A stretch of 64,000 nucleotides of DNA. Origin: Vespula vulgaris. Its lineage: Eukaryota > Arthropoda > Insecta > Hymenoptera > Vespidae. Position 1 is the first letter of the stretch; the number at the start of each line of letters is the position of its first letter. The position numbers and the translations under genes were made by a program. The stretch is taken from contig NC_066608.1 in assembly GCF_905475345.1 (NCBI RefSeq), positions 620,001-684,000 on the forward strand, in the 5' to 3' direction. Below are positions 25,469 through 38,570 of this stretch, piece by piece. The notes beneath the pieces were generated by a model that was not told the origin of the DNA, searched no databases, and saw nothing but the letters and a program-made list of their open reading frames with translations.

Positions 25469-25590
25469 GAAGTTCCTCGTTGTTTCTCAATCCGAAAAAA
25501 AAGGAAATTAGCCTAAAAAGAAAAGTCTCGAAAGAGAGTAATCGGTTATTAAAAGATCGCTTAGGAACTTTCGGTCCATTCCGTATATTC
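25469..25590 (+). repeat. Dispersed repeat Rep-B, copy 1
   Basis: Landmarks: AAGTTC, TCCGAAAAA, ATTAGCCTAAA, a TCTCGAAAGAGAGTAAT segment, AGGAACTTTCGGTCCATTCCG. The same order occurs at 38463-38570 and 58711-58830, and in reverse orientation at 41568-41645. Confidence 0.7.
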
Positions 25591-25665
25591 AAAGGGTAAT
25601 TAAATCTAACCGAAATGCGATGTGTTTGATAGGATCCCTTTTCATCCTCCATAAGCAAAAGAGGA

Positions 25666-25698
<33 letters not shown>

Positions 25699-27033
25699 TT
25701 TGCGCTCGACAGAGCAAAGATTTAGGTGAACCGGAACGTTCGTTGCCTCTGAGCTTGTTCCTGCTAAAGCTCTTTAAAAGCTTGCACTCGCGTGCAAGAG
25801 AGAGAGAGAGAGAGATAGAGACATAAAAGTACAAAAAAGTATTCCTCAATGAAAAACTCGTCTTTCCTCTAAAGATAAGCTGTATATGGACACGGAAACC
25901 AAAATCGACACCAACTTCAAACGTCGATTCGGAAGTAGAATAGCCAAGGAAGATGGCAGAAGAGAAGAAACGGAAGTTCGTCTATCGGGGACAAGACTTC
26001 TACCGGAAGTTCACGTGAAACGAGGGAAAAGAAAAAGAAGCGTTCTCTCGCAGAAATTCTCAAGGATATTCTTTGCTTTTTGTCCCGAACGGAAATTATT
26101 CTCGAATGTTGCTCCCTTCTTCCCGATGCGCTCGAGATTTCTTTGCTATGGCATCGAAAAAAAATGTTTCGAATAAAATAGAACGTTTTTCTAAAACGGA
26201 ATCGATACTTTCCGAATCACCTTCCCTTCTCTCGTACTTAATCGCTCTTTTATTTGAATAATCATCGGCATCGTCAAACTTTTACGCCAACTACGTTTCC
26301 TTCCCTTTTGAAAAGTCGCGTTGCTCGTTAAAATGTAAAGGTAGAATGAATTACGACCGACTTTGAGCCTTTAAAAGGTCTTTCTTCTTCTCCTCCTCCT
26401 CCTCCTCTTCTTCATCTTCATCTTCTTCTTCTTCTTTTTTTTCTTCGTCTTAAACATTCATTCACGTTCCACTATCTCGCAAAAACTAAACTTACTTAAT
26501 TTTCGACGATAGATACAGTTTCCGACTAGCCGTTATCGATCTTGAACTAACTGAAGGTAGGAAAATGATGTCGGGTTAATACAGATGATTTGTAGAAGGA
26601 TCAACGTTATTAGCATAACATTATGTTCGATACAAGCCATTCATGCGAACCAGACTGAAATCAAGATACAATGTATGTAATACTAGTATGGGGGTAAATA
26701 AGAGCATCGTATTTACATATATGTAATACATAATGTATACCTGTAAACATATATATATATACAGACAGAGAGAGAGAGAGAGAGAGAAGGAGAGAAGAGA
26801 ACCCGTATTCCCGGTTGAGATATTTCGGGCTATTCTACTGGCTACGTTGCTACAGCGAAAATCATATCGCAATCTCAAACCCGTAACATACACATAACGC
26901 GGTCAAGCTACCACCATAACTCTCGTATCAAACGACTCGAATTTCAATTATTCATATATCCTGATACTCGAATAATTGGCATAGAAAATTAACGCGATAA
27001 GAATAAATAATTACGAGAGAAAGAGCGACAAAG

Positions 27034-27071
<38 letters not shown>

Positions 27072-27307
27072 GAAAGTAACACGAAAATCGCTATTAAATA
27101 AAAAATAATCATTATCGAATAAAAGGCAATATAGGAAGAACTCGATGATGCGTGTAATAATCAATTTGCCGAGAGAACGAGGCTGGAATTTCAAATATCT
27201 ACGTTCGGAAAATTCGCATTTCTCTCTCTCTCTCTCTCTTCCTCTCCTATATACAAGGCGGAGCAAACAACTTTGATCACTTTGAATATCTCTGTCCTCT
27301 TTAGAGA

Positions 27308-27560
27308 TATCTTACACCATTATTCTCCGCTTACGTTACACCGTTATTCCGCGCTTACCTTTCACCATTATTCCACGCTTATCCTGCGCTTACTCGGCGT
27401 ATTTGTTTCAGGTCTCTACGACTTTTAGTTTCGAAGATATTTTCGTGTCAATGAAAGGCGCGACTATAAATACGCGATGTAAGAAAAAAAATTACTTCTT
27501 ACACAAACAAACTGACTCGTTTATTAATTCATTAATTCATACAACCTGCATCGTTTTCTT
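27308..27560 (+). mobile_element. Dispersed repeat Rep-A, copy 1 (partial, one end recognised)
   Basis: It starts with three 24-bp tandem units of the form ACNTTACACCATTATTCCGC plus GCTT and a partial unit, then GCGTATTTGTTTCAGG, CTCTACGACTTTTAGTTTCG, and a less conserved middle ending in TTTATTAATTCATTAATTCA. The same architecture (24-bp units, partial unit, then the same block) occurs at 58932. The inverted right end seen in that copy was not found here, so this copy appears truncated. Confidence 0.6.
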
Positions 27561-30500
27561 CTTCTTCTTTTTTTTCGGAGAATAATAAAAAATACAGACG
27601 AGCAGACGTTTGAAGGAATCGATTAGAAAAGTTAAGTAGAATCGTATAATTCCGATCGATTGATCGAATTATCCACGAACGACGTCGTTATTACGTTCCC
27701 TTCGTCCCTTCCTCTCCTCGCGTATTCGAGTACTTCCCTCGCATTTACGAGGATGAATACGAGGTTCTGTTTCTCGACTCATCGGTGCATGGCTGTAACG
27801 TATAAGCGAAAACAAGTCCCGGAGGAGTGCGTCGATCCCTTCCTCTTCTCCTTCTCTATCTATCGTTCTATCTCCATCTTCCTCTCTTCGTCTATCTCTA
27901 TCTCTATCTCTATCCCTCTCTCCTCTTCCATCATCCCTTCTAGCTTCTATGCTTATACACGTATGTATCCAGCGAAGAGGCGCGTACCACGCGAGCTTTA
28001 TGTCGCTCTATCCCTTCTCCTCCCTTTTTTCCCTCCATTTCTCTCGGCATTCTTTTTCCGCATTGTTCCATGCTGCTAGATCTTCGTCGATGAGGCATCA
28101 TCGCGCTCCTAACAAGGATTTCAACGATGCCTACGTACAGTCATTGTTCGCTTGCACGGAACGAAATGCTGAACACATTTTTTGATCTCTCATCTCTTTT
28201 ATCTCTTACCCCCTTTTTTTTAACAAACGCATTTCCTCTTTCTTCTTCTTCTTCTTCTTCTGCCTCTTCTTCCTTTCGTAAAGACGTCGTTAGCGAAAGA
28301 ATTTAAATATTTACACGTATAATAGCAGTTGATAGGAAAATTTAGATTCCAATACGCGAGAATCGGTCTTGAGCGATTTGTCAAACGACTACAAGCGTGT
28401 TAATAGACCGATATATCCAGCCCAGAATAGAGATCGTAGCAATCCCTACACGAGTAAAATGGTACTTACAGGTACTCTTACACTAACGCATACGATTACG
28501 TTCTCTCAAAGATTTCGCTTGAAATCCTGCCAAGATATACCAATTATGGAAAGCGAGAGAACAGAATCGCTAGCGATTTCTTCTCGATATAACAGAAACG
28601 ACGAGTATCTCCTTTCTCTTTCGATAGTTTACAAACGGAGGAGAAAAATCGATCGCGACGATTTATCGAACGCGTTCGCGAGCTAATTTTCTTGGGACAT
28701 TTATTAATTATTATAGTCAAAGTTCGAGTTAAGAGTTTCGCACGAAAGAGGCCTTTCATCCAAAGTTTCGTGAACAATAACATCGTACCAAAGTCGGTCC
28801 ATATATTTCCGAAGGATAAAGATCGAACTTTGATTCTCATTATCGCTCGGATTAGATCTTTACGCTCGATCTATCTCCAATGGCAATATATATTAGAAAA
28901 AGAGAGAGAAAGGGAGAGACTCGAATCGTGGATTAAAGCTTATCCGCCGATCGAGAGTTTACGTGGAAAAAACATCGTATTCAGCAACATCGGCTCGTTC
29001 GTTTTTTTTATCCTTTTCTTTTTTCTTCTTCTCCCTTTTTTTTTTACAGAGCTCTTCCGCGTAAAACTTGCCGATAGAAACGGTCTCACTGTCGTAAACG
29101 AATCTATTCAAGGGCTTGATTGATCTAATAGAATCACCATTTATCGGTTTCTACACTTTTTGCCACATCTCTCTCCCTCTCCTTCTCTTTTGATTAAAAT
29201 ATTTGTTTTCTCAACTCTGCGTTGCATACGTGGAAAAAATATTGTGGATATTAAAATTGATTTTTTAGCTTCAACTTTTGTTTTTTTTCTTTTTGCTAAA
29301 AAAAATGTATATTTGCGAATATCGAAAAGATTTCGAGCCAGGGTAGGAGTAACGAAGGAAACCAAGCGGAATGGAAGAAAATAAAAGTGGATAAAGAGAG
29401 ATAGAGAAATAGATTCGTCTCTCGTCGAGCTATTCTCGCAGAACGTTTCGTCGTCGAGCGACTCGCGCTACAATAAACAGCGTACGCGTCTCTACGGTTC
29501 CTCGACTTCTTGCTTTCCTTTTCCTACCAACGAGAGAAACGTCGACTGTAACGTACTACGATTTGCGGGAGTACAAATACCTGTCCTGGATTATTTATCG
29601 GTCTTTATCCCTTTCCAAGAAGAGGAGAGCGGAGCTTTGCATTCGTGTGCGACGTACATCCGAGTTTGCCAGTTGTATTTTGTCATGGCGATTACGGACT
29701 GTAGCGTGCTTTGTAATTTCCTAAATATAGATTTCAACGTAAATGTAACAATACGCGTGTACATATATATATATATGTATATATGTATATCAATAATCCG
29801 AAAGGAGATAAAATATTATATATAAGCGAATAAATCGTAGAGAATAAAAATGACTTTCCTCAAAAATGCATAAAGGTATACGAGAAATAACGGAGAGCAG
29901 CGAACCGTACGACGACTACAGTCGAACTGACTTTGACAATGACTCATATTTCTTAAGAGGCTCTACGTACTTTAGAACGATCAACGGTGACCTAGAAATC
30001 AAAACAAAACGAGTCTCAGGTTACGCCTCGCTTATTCTTTTAGCAACGACCTTAACATTAGAATAATAAAAGCGTACAACTTTGAAAACATTTTCGACTA
30101 ATTGAAGGAACAAAACAAATATTTTACACAGCGTGTACAAACAAATGTTAACTTTCTGAATATTCTTTGGAATATACATAAATTGCGTTAAAACATACGC
30201 TCGAAGAGAAGAAAAAGAACGTACGCCGTGAGATCTGATCGTTTTACGAGACGTTGTTTAAGAGAGAGAAAAAAAAAAGAAAAAAAAAGAAAAGAAAAAC
30301 AAGAGAAAAACAAAAGAGAAGAGAAGAAGAAACAAAAAGAAAATGAAATTCTTATTTACGGCGTTGTTTCGTTAGAAAGTTTCCTTCCTTCCTTCCTTCT
30401 TCCTTCCTACCTACCAAAGCACCATCCACGCGGGCGAGAATTCATGGGACTTGGAAAAATATAAAAATTATGTTTTGCCTCTACGCGACCAAGTTTTTTC

Positions 30501-33075
30501 TCGCTTGCTTCTCCGCAGGAGTCGGGAACTAGATAAAATTTGTCCAACGACGCGATATTCGCGTGTCCAACTCCGTTATGCCCCGCCAACGGAAAGAGAA
30601 ATACTCGTTTTATACTCGTTCCTTCAACGAGAGAAAGAATAATGGGAGACGGGAGATGCTCGAGTTGATTGAATTTATGCGTATGAATCTTCTTGATAAT
30701 CGTCTCGAGGGTTTTTGCCAAGAAAATTTGTCGTAGCAAATTGATCGTCGCTTTTTAACTACGTATTAAATATATCGATAACTACAACGAGTAGTAAGTA
30801 AAAAGATCGATCGCAACAACGATCGCAATTTCTACGAGCTTCTTTTCTTGATAATATCGAGATAACAATCATTGTCTTATTAATAATGATTGGATCATTA
30901 TATCGTCGCAATTTCGAACGGCTTCATTTATTAAAGAAAATTTCCATTATATCTTTCGAAACGGCATTATTTAATCAAGTTGGTGAAACGAATTAACAAA
31001 TGATTTAAACGTCGAGATTATTTATTGCGAATGTACGTATATATAGAAGGAACGATCACGCGATGAGAATTTACGGTGAGACCGCAAACGGATAAAATAT
31101 GTTAAAAATGATAACGGTAATGTCATCAATTAGTCGCGAATGAAGCGAATCCGTGGTCCGTTCCGTATCATTATCAACCTCGTTCAGACAGACTCGGTAT
31201 CAGAGTGATACGTTCTTTGAAGAGAGAGATCGCGTGATGAAAAGAGAGAGAGAGAGAGAGAGAGCGAGAGAAATGGTTTCGCGTTTCTCGATTCACACGA
31301 TCCGTCGTAAACGTTTCGTTTGGAAACGTTTCTAATAATCCTCACGAAATATCCCTAACTCTCTGTAAAATAATATTTCTTAGCATTAGTTTTACTTGCA
31401 TCGATATAATTATACGACACTCTCTCAATTCGATTGGTAATACGATTTGCTATGATCGTAGAAATTATGTTAGTACAGATGATACGATACGACAAAAAAA
31501 AAAGAAGAAAAGAAAAGTAAAAAATTTGAAATACGAACGAACAAGAAAATTTCTGTTCGCGAAACAAAATTAATCCTATTACGAAGTAGTAGGTATTACA
31601 TTGCATCGAAGTATGATAACGTTGGAAATAATTCGTGATCCGATCGAATGTACATGACTTTTTTATATTTCCATTATCGAATCATTCAATATCGATATTG
31701 AAACACGCTCGATAAACCGTACTAATTGATTTCTTCGCGCTGTTACGTGACACTTTAACAAGCTCTGAACTTGTAACGAAGCTGTTAAACGTCATTTTCT
31801 CTTTCTCTCTCTCTTCCTCTCTCGCTAGTATAATTACGTGAAATGCAATTAATATGTTTACCAGAAATTTATCGAGAGCCACGCGTTATACTTGCTCAGT
31901 GGCAGAAGTGCAAATGTAACTGGAATACGACAGAACCGATGTCGAAACCACAGAAACCGAGGCTATCGGGGATAATCGCGACGAATCAGAACGTACGTGC
32001 ATGTGGACGAAGAAGACGAATTGAATTTCGAGAGAGTGAGATAGATAGATAGGTAGAAAGAGAGACAAAAAGAGAGAGAGAGAAAAAGTCCCTCGCAACT
32101 TTTCCTTTCCCGACCATTCGACCGATGAAATTCGATTTATTCGGTGAGTTTATTCTTCAGAAACGTACAAACGACTTCTACGTGGGAACGAAACTAAAGA
32201 GAGTTCATCGATCGACTATTAAAATCTATACGCGATTATTATACAAAGCCGACGATTATTACGTTACAAAAATTGCTCACAGCTTCGAGCTTTTTGTAAA
32301 GCGCGTTTAGAACGTTTAATCGAGTATCTACGTATGAACCAAGAGAGAGAGAGAGAGAGAGAGAGAGGAAGAAAAAATAACCGTAATCCAAACTGTAGTC
32401 CCGAAGGGCTTCGTTTGGCTTCGAGAGAGCACGCTACCAAAAGCTGCTTTCCAAAAAACGAGATAAATCGTCCAAAATCCGACAGTACGATTTACCACGT
32501 GTAATACTATTTTTTGTCCTCATCGGTGTCGTTGCTTTTCTCGTTTTTGAGGAGAGGAGAGTACATTTCGACGAAAAAACGACGGAAGAAAAACGTTTTG
32601 TAAATTGTGATTTTGCGAATTATATTTCTCATTTCTTCGAAAATAATTCGGCTTCTCTATTTTTATTTCTCCCTCTGTCTCTTTCTCTCAGATTCGTGTT
32701 AGAAACAAAGACATTGCATATGCATAGAATTTATATCTGACAGCACCGATGAATATGCAAATTCTATAAAAAAACGAAACTTAAGCTTGCTATTCGTACG
32801 ACGTACGACGCGATCGAATAAACGACGATTCGAGAGGTGACGACTCTTTTTCTCAAACGGCCGACCCTTTCGTTTCGCTGTAATTTTTTTGTTTTTCTTC
32901 TTTTCTTGTTTTTCTTTCTTTGATCTTAAGCGAATTCAGAAAAGTGCAATTTCACGAAAGTCCTCGTCTTCGTGCACATGGATACGATACGAGCGCGTGT
33001 ATGCGGTACCGAGAGATAGAAAAATTACTTTTAGGAGACTCTCATCATCCGTCTGGACCACCATCCGTCGTCTAT

Positions 33076-33124
<49 letters not shown>

Positions 33125-33671
33125 GAAACGACTGGCATGTTCTCTTATATAGACACTCTCATCCGTTCTCTTCTCGGTACCCTCATACGTACTCCTCCAA
33201 CCCTTTTTACCTTCCACTCTGTTGTTTTTTCCCTCCACAGGCCATTACACAACCCTCGAACAAGATGCATCCGATGCAATTAGTTTTACGGACTTTTCAC
33301 CGACGAAGGATCTTTCTTTCTTTAACCACCTCTTCTCTTTCTTTCCCTTTCCTTTCAATTTCTTTCGATATATCTTCGATCTTCAATTTGTATCGACTTT
33401 GTTAGATCCTTTGAAATTTCAACTATTCCTTACGTTCTTGACGTACCTTTATACGTAATGTCAAACGTTTTCAAATTCTTTATTCCGACGAAACTTTCGA
33501 TCGTTTCGCAAATCGTTAGAATAATCGAGAAGTTGCAAACATTCGACGAACAAGAGTTACAACGTTTGGAAAGTTCGTAAAGCGTTCGATATTTCGTCGA
33601 GGTGTCTAAAACGTGTATATGAACCATTCGAGCAAATTCCTCTCTTCGAATTAGGTCATGAATTCGGGCAA

Positions 33672-33690
33672 CGTCGTCGTCGTCCTCGTT

Positions 33691-33732
<42 letters not shown>

Positions 33733-33735
33733 ATC

Positions 33736-33770
<35 letters not shown>

Positions 33771-33773
33771 TGT
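33672..33773. repeat. (GTCCTC)n / (GTC)n array
   Basis: About 100 bp of GTCCTC hexanucleotides that turn into pure CGT trinucleotides toward the right. The serine- and arginine/threonine-rich open frames across it are artefacts of the array. Confidence 0.9.
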
Positions 33774-35770
33774 CGGCAGTAGCAGCGGAAATTTCAATAG
33801 GTAGACGAATGGACGAACGGACGTGTCCGACGGTGAATCATCGACTATTAGAATGGTCAGGAATCGAGACTGAAGTCGATCGAACGGGGATCGAAAGTTC
33901 ATCCAAACGAATATCCCTTTTCCTGATCGAAAGGAAGAGTAACAGGTGTCAAGTAGAATAACGTTATCTCCGATTTCCTCTTGCGATTTCGCTTGACGAA
34001 CGAGCTCATTTCGAGATTTTGTCCATTTTTTTTTCCAATTAATAAATAAACTTATCGAGTTAAATGATATCGACGAAATGAATTCTCTCGTTCTCTCGAT
34101 CGAGCTCAATTTATTCAACCAACAAATAACAAATTGGAAAATTCAAAGCTTCATTCGCTTCAAAGTTCCATTCTTTTGTTTCGATTAATTCTATCGAAAC
34201 TCTCGATCTCATAAAAAAATATCACGGACTGATACTCCCGCGTATAATATATTTGTTTTATAAAAAAAAGCTTGCCAAACAAAAACTCGTAAAAATCTTA
34301 AAAAAATGTCGTAGATATAATGCGCATATCCGGTTCTTCTCTTTCATCTCCCGATCGTTGAATTTCAACTCACGTTTCATCGTAACCTACGAGAATGAAT
34401 TACTCGATGAATCGTACGAGTGCAAACAAAAAACAAAAAAAAATATATAAAAGAATAAAAACATGCCCAGGCACGTCGCTGAATTGCAACTGCCATTCCG
34501 TTTTTTGTATATTTTAGAATTGTTTTCGAAAACTGCAAAAAAAAAGAAAGACCTGCATAGAGGATATTATACTTTGCATTCGTTTACTAACAAACTTGTT
34601 TTGTCTGGTATTCTCTTTGTAACATGCGCCGTACCATTACGACGTACAAACAATATTGACTATCGCATTTTATTTGTTTTTATCTCTTTTTAAGTATTTT
34701 ATAAATTTCACTCGTCGAATCATAGATATTATATTTCAATGAGAACGCAAATGAAATCCAATTCGGTTTGTTTATTGTAAACGTTTGACGATAGCGAAAC
34801 AAGAACGATACATAAATCTTTTATACGTTGAAGATTCGCGAGAAAGATGGTCGACCTATTGACCCAAATATATAATATCTCGGAGGAAGCTGCTCGTTAC
34901 AAACACTTATATACATGTGATTATCGGTCACCTGTATAAATTGTCTGAACTCTGCTGGATGTATTGAAAAACAAAAAAAAAAAGAGAGAAAAAAAAGAAA
35001 GAGAAGAAGAAGAAGAAGAAGTCCAGTTCGACGACCTATTCTTGGAAGTTGCCGTTGGCCTACATAAATTCTTAGAATCGAGCCACGAGATAAACCTTCT
35101 ACCTTTAAGAGAGTAGAGATCGCTTCCTTTATCTCGCCTGGTGAAATTAAAGAAGAACTATCGATCAAATCGAATCGAAAGATTCGATTGTTGTTGTTGT
35201 TGTTATTGTTGTGTATTCTTTGGTAGGAGAAAGGGTTTTGAGTTTAATTAGGTCGAGATGATTTCGATCTCTCTCCGACAAACGCAAACGCGCGCACAGA
35301 CGCGCGCAACTACTCTTAGACCACTCGAGCCTATTCTAAATTTATACGGAAACTTTAGAAAACCTTCATTACTTCCTTCCTTCCCTTTTTTTCTTTGTTT
35401 TCCACCCCTTTTTCTCTCTCTCTCTCTCTATCTCTTTCTCTCTGACTTTCTATACACCTTTTTAATTCGCATTCTCGCTTGCATTCGTTCGAGCAAGTTC
35501 TCGAAGAAAATCTAATTTAAAACGATTCGAAACAATCGTTCGAGGGAAAAAGCCAAGGAAAGTGCCTCGGGCGTAAAAACATCCACCTTCGTTCTTACAT
35601 TACATCATCCCAAAGTAGCTCCAGTCGAAGAACAAAGTAAGAAGGAGGAGAGAACAGAGAGAAAGAGAGAAAATGAAGGGGAGAAAGTGAGAGAGGGAGA
35701 CAGGAAGAGAAATAGAGCTACAAAAGCGAATCAGAGAAAATGCACTTGCTGGATTAAACTCTCGTAGCCA

Positions 35771-35774
<4 letters not shown>

Positions 35775-35820
<46 letters not shown>
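35775..35820. repeat. (TA)n microsatellite
   Basis: An uninterrupted TA array of about 45 bp. It is followed about 120 bp later by a CAG/AGC-type trinucleotide run (35943-35985). Confidence 0.95.
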
Positions 35821-35823
<3 letters not shown>

Positions 35824-36653
35824 TATTGAAGATCGAAGTCATTCTATACTGAAACTGGGCAAGTTTTTCGTCCGGTGCCATCATTTTCATCCTGTTTCGC
35901 GTAGGCACTTTGAGTAACCATGAAGAAGAAGGCAACAACAACCGCAGCAGCAGCAGCAGCATCAGCAATAGCAGTAGCAACAGTAGCACGTAGAGATTCA
36001 TTTATTGAAAGCACGTAGCCGCAATATCAACCAAGAGCAAAAGCAATCGGAAGAAGCTTCTATTTGGACAATGTTTGCCCACATACTTTTGTACCGAGTA
36101 CTTTGACGATAACTGGTATGATTAAAGGAAACACGAAAGAGAGAAAAAGGAAGAACGAGAAGAGTTTGGTCCTGGACCAAAAACATGTATCTTTCGTCTA
36201 CTATTAGAAGATCAAACCTTCCATGATATGGGATATAACGAAGAAAAAAAAGACATCCCCAAAAGCGTTTTCGTTCGAACAGAAATATATATATATATCA
36301 TTTATATAATAGCTTTTCATTTTTTTGTACAACGTATACAAATATAATTGGTTTCGGGCTCGTTTCTATTAAATTTTAATTAATATCGGGATACCACGTT
36401 CGTCAAATTTTAATTGCCGTGTAAAAAATAACGATACATAACTGGTTTTCAAATGGTTGATCAATGGAATAACTACTACCTGTATATATATTTTATATAT
36501 ATATATATAGCGTTTAGATAAAGAATACTAAAATCGTACGTACATATATTTATTTGAGTAGGATAGTCACGATCGATATGGAAATAGCTTGTGTGAAACG
36601 CAACACATTCACACTGCGTAAATTCGATACTTCGTAATCTAGTATGGTCTATC

Positions 36654-36656
<3 letters not shown>

Positions 36657-36709
<53 letters not shown>
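36657..36709. repeat. (AG)n microsatellite
   Basis: About 52 bp of uninterrupted AG, grading into GGGAGAGAGGGGGGGAGG. It is one of the longest of the GA/CT arrays in the window. Confidence 0.95.
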
Positions 36710-36716
<7 letters not shown>

Positions 36717-38462
36717 GGGGGGAGGAGAGGACAGGAACGGAATTAACAAGAGGGACCACTTTGAATGTTGACACTGTCTCGATCTACATCTTGTTTGCGT
36801 ATAAGTTATCGAATACCTGATAAACTACTACCAAGGTGAATCTCCTCATAGGTCGCGATACTCGGTTGACCGCATCGATGAGATGGTATGCTAATTAAAA
36901 GAAAATATTGTTTCAACTCCGCTAGTACCTATTGATTTTCGTTTTTGCAAAGGACATAGCAAATTATTTGTATTTGATAATAATTCATCGTCGGATGTAT
37001 CGTACGACGATTTCACTTTGAAAACATGTAACCGTAAATGCGTTTGTTTCATAAACAAAAAAAAATAGAAAAGATAAAGTAAAGAAGAAATGAAATAAAC
37101 AAACGAAACGAACATTTTTTTGTTTGATACGTAGAAAAATTATGTCGACGAGTCTGCGAGTACTCTGCTAGGATCAGAGACCCAGACAGTTGATCGTTAA
37201 TTATATCCCAAAGACACCCTTAACGCTCTCTCTCTCTCTCTTTCTCTCTCTCTCTTCTCTCGTGTTATAATTAGCCACATTCATAGACTCGAGAAGTACG
37301 TTCTAGAGAGAGAGAGAGAGAGAGAGAGACTTTTCCTAATTTTTTTCCTACTTTTTCTCTCTACTTTTTCTTCTCCGAATCGAAGACGTAAAAGAAGTTT
37401 CCATTGAACTTCTTTCTTACTAGACGAAAAATCACATGATTATCTATCTCCCCTTTTTTATTGTCCTTATTGAAAACCGACGTCGCGAAGATCAAAACGA
37501 ATGGAAAATAAATCTGACCGTTCGAAAATAATATCCGCTAAATTGAAGAAAGAAGTTAAAAGGGCAATTACCATGCGACAGGCGTGCTACTTCTCTTAGA
37601 AGAGAAGAACGACGAGGTTAATTCGAGCTTTTCTCTCTTTCCCTCTCTTTCGATTTCAAGCTTTCTTTCTAACGATCCGTTTCTTTCAATTTCCTGAGGG
37701 TGCCTGGATAGGTGGAAACGTTGAAGGGAGAGAGAGAGATGCTAGTAGAAAATTGATAGTAAAGAGTCGTCTACGTGTCCGAAGATTACCTTTGACTTGG
37801 CACGATTTTCGATCGATTAGACACGGCCGAAACGTATATCGTACTTTTCACGAAACTTTGATCAACGAGATTACAAGATCAATGAATTATCTTTTTTTTA
37901 TCAATTTTTGATAACGCGAAGGTCGAGGAAAACCGTAAAACCGATGAAATTCGTTTCAGTCGTTACTAATCTCGGTGACTTTTTTCGGGAACACAGGTGG
38001 AAGGTTGCCATCGGTGAAGGAAGACATTAACGTTGGACGAAAAGAAAAAAAAAAAAAACAAAGTAGAAAGATCGATAGCAAAAAGAGAAAGAGAAAGAGA
38101 AAGAGAGTAAAAGGTTCGTTCGGTGTGAAAGTTTTCTTCGATGTTCGAATCGATCGATCGCACCTGGCACTCTTCAAACTTTTCTCGACGATAGACAGAT
38201 CTGATAGATTCGGAAATATAGATTCCAAGAGTTTCTAACAAGTAGACATAAATTTGTCCAATCCTCGAATATGTCTCATGATTTTCAGCTAAGCTAAACA
38301 TCGCTGAAAGATCTTTCACAGAGGGCGAGTGAAAAGTTTTCAGATGCTTTAAAAAATCAATTACTCTTTCGTCAGATCTTTCTTCCTTTTCTTTTTATTT
38401 TGTAAACTAATCCTTTTTTTCTTTTTCACGTTTTACAAATTGCGCGAAACTACGTGTCCCTA

Positions 38463-38570
38463 AGAAGTTCTTTGCGATCCGAAAAAGAGAAATATTAGCT
38501 TAAAAAAGCTCGGGGAAAGAGTAATTGATTTTGAAAGACTCGGGAACACTTTCAGCCCTTTCCGTAGTTA
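38463..38570 (+). repeat. Dispersed repeat Rep-B, copy 2
   Basis: It shares AAGAAGTTC, ATCCGAAAAAG, ATTAGCTTAAAA, the CGGGGAAAGAGTAATTGATT segment, and GGGAACACTTTCAGCCCTTTCCG with the other copies, in the same order. It is diverged but clear over about 100 bp. Confidence 0.68.

Larger units (their letters stand above)
20381..33660. other. Gene-poor region dominated by GA/CT arrays
   Basis: No coding region is supported. (CT)n or (GA)n arrays lie at 20393-20418, 24474-24502, 25667-25692, 26766-26785, 27038-27066, 32343-32368 and 33080-33114. A long polypurine stretch occupies most of 23215-23545. Rep-B lies at 25469-25590 and Rep-A at 27308-27560. Complex CpG-rich patches at 20690-21030, 21840-22000 and 22180-22680 are the best candidates for regulatory DNA; the last contains several homeodomain-like ATTA cores. 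Long low-complexity open frames in this interval are readings through the arrays. Confidence 0.5.

Noticed and set aside
28692..29123. 143-codon + strand open frame ending after a TTTTTTTTTTACAG acceptor-like site
   Set aside because: The last 26 codons (LFRVKLADRNGLTVVNES region) look protein-like and follow a good acceptor at 29049, but no upstream exon or homology was seen. The first part is ordinary non-coding DNA with a GA run.
32920..33405. 161-codon + strand open frame
   Set aside because: It runs through a (GA)n array (Arg-Glu repeats). An acceptor-like CTCCACAG at 33240 is present, but no matching donor or homologous sequence was found.
33651..34118. 155-codon minus-strand and 90-codon plus-strand open frames
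   Set aside because: Both depend on the GTCCTC/GTC array; poly-Thr/Arg and poly-Ser are array artefacts.
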